NCBI GenBank assembly: GCA_035267185.1 | Contig: DATFLY010000119.1 | Coordinates: 1-53,436, forward strand | Origin: JAUIBE01 sp035267185 | Lineage (GTDB): Bacteria > Pseudomonadota > Gammaproteobacteria > Xanthomonadales > SZUA-36 | Direction of reading: 5' to 3' | Length of the DNA: 53,436 nt | Part shown: positions 49,975 to 53,436 of the stretch, in pieces | Numbering within the stretch: position 1 is the stretch's first letter | How the letters are laid out: the number at the start of each line of letters is the position of its first letter | Notes under the pieces: generated by a model | Databases searched by the model: none | What the model was told of the DNA's origin: nothing | What the model saw: only the letters and a program-made list of their open reading frames with translations | Position numbers and translations under genes: made by a program

Positions 49975-52551
49975 ATGAGAATTGACAAACTGACCAGCAA
50001 GTTCCAGCTGGCCCTGGCTGACGCGCAAAGTCTTGCGAATGGCCTGGATCACCAGCTGATTGAGCCGGCTCACCTGATGGTGGCCCTGCTCGACCAGGAC
50101 GGCGGTGCTGCAAGGCACCTGCTGACACGGGCCGGCGTGCATGTTAACCAGCTTCGCTCGCAACTTGGTGAGCGGATTGACAGCCTGCCGCGTGTGAGTG
50201 GGGCGGAAGGTGAAATCAGCTTTTCCAATGAATTGGTCAAGCTTCTGAACCAGACAGACAAGATCGCACAGAAGCGTGGCGATCAATACATTGCCAGTGA
50301 ATTATTCATACTTGCCGCACTTGATCTGAAGGGTGCGCTGGCCGATGTGCTAAAAAAGGCTGGTGCCAATCGCGAGGCCATCGAAAAGGCAATCGACGAC
50401 ATGCGCGGTGGCGAGCAGGTAATGGATCCCAATGCTGAAGAGCAACGCCAGGCGCTTGAAAAGTACACCATGGATCTGACCGAACGTGCGGAACAGACCA
50501 AGCTTGACCCGGTGATCGGGCGAGACGAGGAAATCCGGCGGTGTATCCAGGTTTTGCAAAGGCGTACCAAGAATAACCCGGTACTGATTGGCGAACCCGG
50601 TGTTGGCAAGACCGCCATTGTTGAAGGGCTGGCGCAGCGGATCGTGAACAACGAGGTGCCTGAGGGTGTGCGCGGCAAACGCGTCCTTTCTCTCGACATG
50701 GCAGCGCTCCTGGCGGGCGCAAAGTTCCGCGGTGAATTCGAAGAGCGCCTGAAGGCTGTGCTCAATGATCTGGCCAAGCAGGAAGGCAACGTCATCCTGT
50801 TCATTGACGAACTGCACACCATGGTCGGTGCCGGAAAAGCAGAAGGCGCCATGGATGCCGGAAATATGCTCAAGCCAGCACTGGCGCGTGGTGAGCTGCA
50901 CTGTATCGGCGCCACCACGCTTGATGAATATCGTAAGTATGTTGAGAAAGACGCTGCACTGGAACGTCGTTTCCAGAAGGTATTTGTGGGTGAGCCCAGT
51001 GTCGAGGACACCATCGCCATTCTTCGCGGACTGCAGGAGCGCTACGAGGTGCATCATGGTGTAGACATCACCGACCCTGCTCTGGTGGCTGCAGCCACGC
51101 TCTCGCACCGATATATTTCTGATAGACAGTTGCCGGACAAAGCCATCGACCTGATGGACGAGGCTGGTTCGCGAATCCGAATGGAAATCGACTCCAAGCC
51201 TGAAGCACTCGATCGACTGGAGCGCCAGTTGATCCAGGAAAAGATTCAGCGTGTTGCTCTGCAGAAAGAGTCAGACGATGCGTCAATGAAACGTCTGGCT
51301 GAGCTCGAAGAAAAGATCGAACAGATGGAGCGCGAGTTTTCTGATCTGGAAGAAATCTGGAAAGCAGAAAAAGCAGCGGTCCAGGGTGCTACGCACATCA
51401 AGGAAGAGTTGGAACGTGCCCGTGCCGAACTGGAAACCGCGAGGCGTGCCCAGGATCTTGGCCGCATGTCAGAACTTCAATACGGCCAGATTCCGGATCT
51501 TGAAAGGCAGCTTGAGGAGGCCGAGCGTGGCGAAGCCCGGGGCACCGATGGATTCCAGTTGCTTCGTAACCGCGTGACCGAGGACGAAATTGCGGAAGTG
51601 GTTTCTCGCTGGACAGGCATTCCGGTCTCAAAGATGCTGGAAGGTGAGCGCGACAAGCTGTTGCGTATGGAAGAGGCTGTGCACAAGCGCGTCGTTGGCC
51701 AGAACGAAGCAGTGGTTGCTGTGGCTGATGCGATTCGTCGCTCGCGTGCCGGGTTGTCTGATCCCAATCGACCGATTGGTTCTTTCCTGTTCATGGGTCC
51801 CACCGGTGTTGGTAAAACTGAGTTATGCAAGGCCCTTGCCGAGTTCATGTTTGACACCGAAGACGCTATGGTTCGGATTGATATGTCCGAGTTTATGGAA
51901 AAACATTCGGTTGCACGGCTGATTGGCGCTCCCCCGGGATACGTGGGTTACGAGGAAGGCGGTTACCTGACTGAAGCGGTCCGCCGTCGTCCGTATTCGG
52001 TGATCCTGTTGGATGAGGTCGAAAAAGCACACCAGGATGTATTCAATATCCTTCTGCAGGTGCTGGACGATGGGCGTCTGACAGATGGCCAGGGTCGCAC
52101 AGTGGATTTCAGGAACACCGTGATAGTCATGACATCAAACCTGGGGTCACAGCGCATCCAGGAGTTGTCCGAAGACGGCTACGACGCAATGAAAGAAGCG
52201 GTCATGGAAGTGGTGGGCCAGCACTTCCGGCCGGAATTCATCAATCGAATCGACGACATGGTGGTGTTCCATCCATTGAGCCGTAAAGACATTCGCAAGA
52301 TTGCTGATATTCAATTGGGTCATCTGCGCAAAAGACTGGCTGCAAACGAGCTCAATATTGAGATTTCGGACGAGGCGTTGGATCTGCTCGGTAATGCCGG
52401 CTTCGACCCGGTGTATGGTGCGCGCCCTTTGAAGCGCGCCATCCAGCAGCAGATCGAAAACCCGCTAGCGCAGAAAATTCTGTCCGGTGAATTTGAGCCG
52501 GGACAAACCATCAGGGTTGGTGTGAAGGAAGGCCGGTTTACATTCGATTGA
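49975..52551 (+). CDS. clpB: ATP-dependent disaggregase ClpB
   Basis: An 858-residue Hsp100 chaperone that, with DnaK, pulls proteins out of aggregates in the cytosol. It has an N-terminal Clp domain (MRIDKLTSKFQLALADAQSLANGLDHQLIEPAHLMVALL). AAA-1 carries Walker A GEPGVGKTA and Walker B FIDELHTMVGAG. The ClpB-specific coiled-coil middle domain is at about residues 405-525 (EEKIEQMEREFSDLEEIWKAEKAA). AAA-2 carries GPTGVGKTELCKAL, SEFMEKHSVARLIGAPPGYVGYEEGG and VILLDEVEKAH. The start at ATG 49975 gives the normal family length. A stem-type terminator follows. Confidence 0.97.
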   Translation: MRIDKLTSKFQLALADAQSLANGLDHQLIEPAHLMVALLDQDGGAARHLLTRAGVHVNQLRSQLGERIDSLPRVSGAEGEISFSNELVKLLNQTDKIAQKRGDQYIASELFILAALDLKGALADVLKKAGANREAIEKAIDDMRGGEQVMDPNAEEQRQALEKYTMDLTERAEQTKLDPVIGRDEEIRRCIQVLQRRTKNNPVLIGEPGVGKTAIVEGLAQRIVNNEVPEGVRGKRVLSLDMAALLAGAKFRGEFEERLKAVLNDLAKQEGNVILFIDELHTMVGAGKAEGAMDAGNMLKPALARGELHCIGATTLDEYRKYVEKDAALERRFQKVFVGEPSVEDTIAILRGLQERYEVHHGVDITDPALVAAATLSHRYISDRQLPDKAIDLMDEAGSRIRMEIDSKPEALDRLERQLIQEKIQRVALQKESDDASMKRLAELEEKIEQMEREFSDLEEIWKAEKAAVQGATHIKEELERARAELETARRAQDLGRMSELQYGQIPDLERQLEEAERGEARGTDGFQLLRNRVTEDEIAEVVSRWTGIPVSKMLEGERDKLLRMEEAVHKRVVGQNEAVVAVADAIRRSRAGLSDPNRPIGSFLFMGPTGVGKTELCKALAEFMFDTEDAMVRIDMSEFMEKHSVARLIGAPPGYVGYEEGGYLTEAVRRRPYSVILLDEVEKAHQDVFNILLQVLDDGRLTDGQGRTVDFRNTVIVMTSNLGSQRIQELSEDGYDAMKEAVMEVVGQHFRPEFINRIDDMVVFHPLSRKDIRKIADIQLGHLRKRLAANELNIEISDEALDLLGNAGFDPVYGARPLKRAIQQQIENPLAQKILSGEFEPGQTIRVGVKEGRFTFD

Positions 52552-52567
52552 TGGCGGTATCCAAAAT

Positions 52568-52592
52568 GAAGGCCGGCATTCAGCCGGCCTTC
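52568..52592. terminator. Hairpin between clpB and the convergent repeat protein gene
   Basis: GAAGGCCGGC-ATTCA-GCCGGCCTTC is a perfect ten-base GC-rich stem centred between the two convergent stops. The T tail is short, but the position suggests a bidirectional terminator. Confidence 0.75.
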
Positions 52593-52613
52593 TCCATACA
52601 TTGTATGAGTCGA

Positions 52614-53436
52614 TCAGGTGTCGGGGAAAGCAACCTCGAGAATTGTCACGTTGTCACTGTTGCGAACTTCAATGATTTGTCCTGAAGGATCAAAGCCCAG
52701 CAGTTCACGGTTGCCTTTCTGCGGGTCACTGAATTTGAGCTTACCCTTTCCGGAGGCGTTTACGTCAATGGAGCCTTCCTCGGACCCGCCCACGAATAAT
52801 CGATAACTGCCTTTTGGCACATCCTCGATTTCAACCTCAAAATTACGTTCATCGGGTTCGTTCTCAAACCCAGCCTCGCCCTCGGCGTTTTCAAACCCTT
52901 CAGCGCCTGTATTGTCGAATTGAATTGTGACGGACAGTTGTTCATCGTCGTCCGGGTCACCATCATCCTTTGGTCCTTTTTCTTTCTCGGCCAATACGGC
53001 GTCGCCGGAAGTGAGGAAAACAATGCTGGATTGTCGAATTTCAATCGGGCAGTTGCGTGGCATGAAAGTCAGGTTCAGCTTTCCGTTGGCCTCGGGGCTG
53101 CGGAATTGCGTCGCTCCCTCACCGTTGAGCACGGTCAGCGGTCCGACGCTCTGTCCACAGACGTAAATCTCATATTCACCATCGGCCAGGTTCTCGGCCG
53201 ATACATGGAAATCACTGCGGTCCGGACGCTCCCAGAACCTGGCTTTACCTTTGGCGTCTCCATCGTCTCCAGGTGGTATCAGTGCAACATCGAGGATCAG
53301 CGGTCGGGCGCCGCCAGGTGTGTTGTCAGAGATGCCTCCGGTACAGCGGCCGTTATAAAGTCCGGCCAGGCGGCGAATCTCGAAGCTGCCGCTGTCATCA
53401 CCAAGTGTGTATTCGGCCGTGCCCTTATTGCAGTTA
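52614..53436 (-). CDS. Hypothetical beta-rich repeat protein (partial, 5' end outside window)
   Basis: The frame is open to the right edge, giving at least 273 codons; the nominal GTG near 53132 is internal. The visible part has repeated modules of about 110-130 residues: DFHVSAENLADGEYEIYVCGQSVGPLTVLNGEGATQFRSPEANGKLNLTFMPRNCPIEI, then NFEVEIEDVPKGSYRLFVGGSEEGSIDVNASGKGKLKFSDPQKGNRELLGFDPSGQIIEV. Each pairs a LPxGxYxLxVxG strand set with a GxGxxxFxxP strand set. Acidic, Asp/Gly-rich linkers (EKGPKDDGDPDDDEQ) join them. This suits an exported structural or calcium-tolerant surface protein. I recognise no named family. Confidence 0.65.
   Translation of the reverse strand, partial: NCNKGTAEYTLGDDSGSFEIRRLAGLYNGRCTGGISDNTPGGARPLILDVALIPPGDDGDAKGKARFWERPDRSDFHVSAENLADGEYEIYVCGQSVGPLTVLNGEGATQFRSPEANGKLNLTFMPRNCPIEIRQSSIVFLTSGDAVLAEKEKGPKDDGDPDDDEQLSVTIQFDNTGAEGFENAEGEAGFENEPDERNFEVEIEDVPKGSYRLFVGGSEEGSIDVNASGKGKLKFSDPQKGNRELLGFDPSGQIIEVRNSDNVTILEVAFPDT

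Overview
The window looks like a chromosomal segment of a free-living, probably aerobic gammaproteobacterium. The supporting evidence is the map-glnD-dapD order, dusA, prmC, mazG, rmuC and clpB genes of gammaproteobacterial type, REP-like palindromes between convergent genes, and dense coding of moderate-to-high GC. The many secreted peptidases, a secreted nuclease, lipoproteins and acyl-CoA genes would suit a marine or sediment heterotroph of the Xanthomonadales/Woeseiaceae kind, but that placement is inference. I see no rRNA, tRNA, CRISPR array, prophage or complete insertion sequence.

Left part (1-7.3 kb): a flavodoxin-fold reductase cut by the window edge, two small membrane proteins, and a REP cluster. 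Then comes a five-gene minus-strand operon: TetR regulator, HlyD-type periplasmic adaptor, ABC ATPase, ABC-2 permease, and a lipoprotein of the D-aminoacylase family. This resembles the E. coli cecR-ybhGFSR exporter locus with one permease and an added amidohydrolase.

Catabolic part (7.4-17.9 kb): a semialdehyde dehydrogenase, an ACAD10/11- or LvaA-like acyl-CoA kinase, and a three-gene B12 acyl-CoA mutase set (cobalamin subunit, divergent catalytic subunit, short MeaB GTPase). These are followed by a second TetR gene and an E1alpha-E1beta-E2 2-oxoacid dehydrogenase operon without its own E3. The mutase lacks the usual methylmalonyl-CoA signature residues, and its promoter carries a PsrA-like palindrome. 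This is the best candidate in the window for an undescribed catabolic pathway. The 3' end of meaB is formed by a palindromic mobile-looking element.

Middle part (17.9-37 kb): a coiled-coil stress protein, a Crp/Fnr regulator, a large secreted ExeM/NucH-type nuclease with lamin-tail domains, an AraC regulator, an M2 (ACE-like) peptidase, a membrane-bound AraC regulator, a retropepsin-like protease and small DUF proteins. An OsmC gene follows, and a decayed partial copy of it lies 3.4 kb upstream. Then come dusA, an ECF42 sigma factor with its DGPF partner, and a PepSY-type protein with a PhoPQ-like two-component system.

Right part (37-53.4 kb): mazG, rmuC, a secreted gluzincin, prmC, map-glnD-dapD with an ArsC-like gene, a gamma-glutamyltransferase, a GNAT/cyclic-nucleotide-domain fusion, clpB, and a partial secreted repeat protein at the edge. 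A family of structured intergenic repeats, sharing a core around ACAGGGATGTATTTA, occurs once near 9.3 kb and twice, in opposite orientation, between the GNAT fusion gene and clpB. No coordinates or identities were checked by database search. Domain calls rest on recognised motifs.
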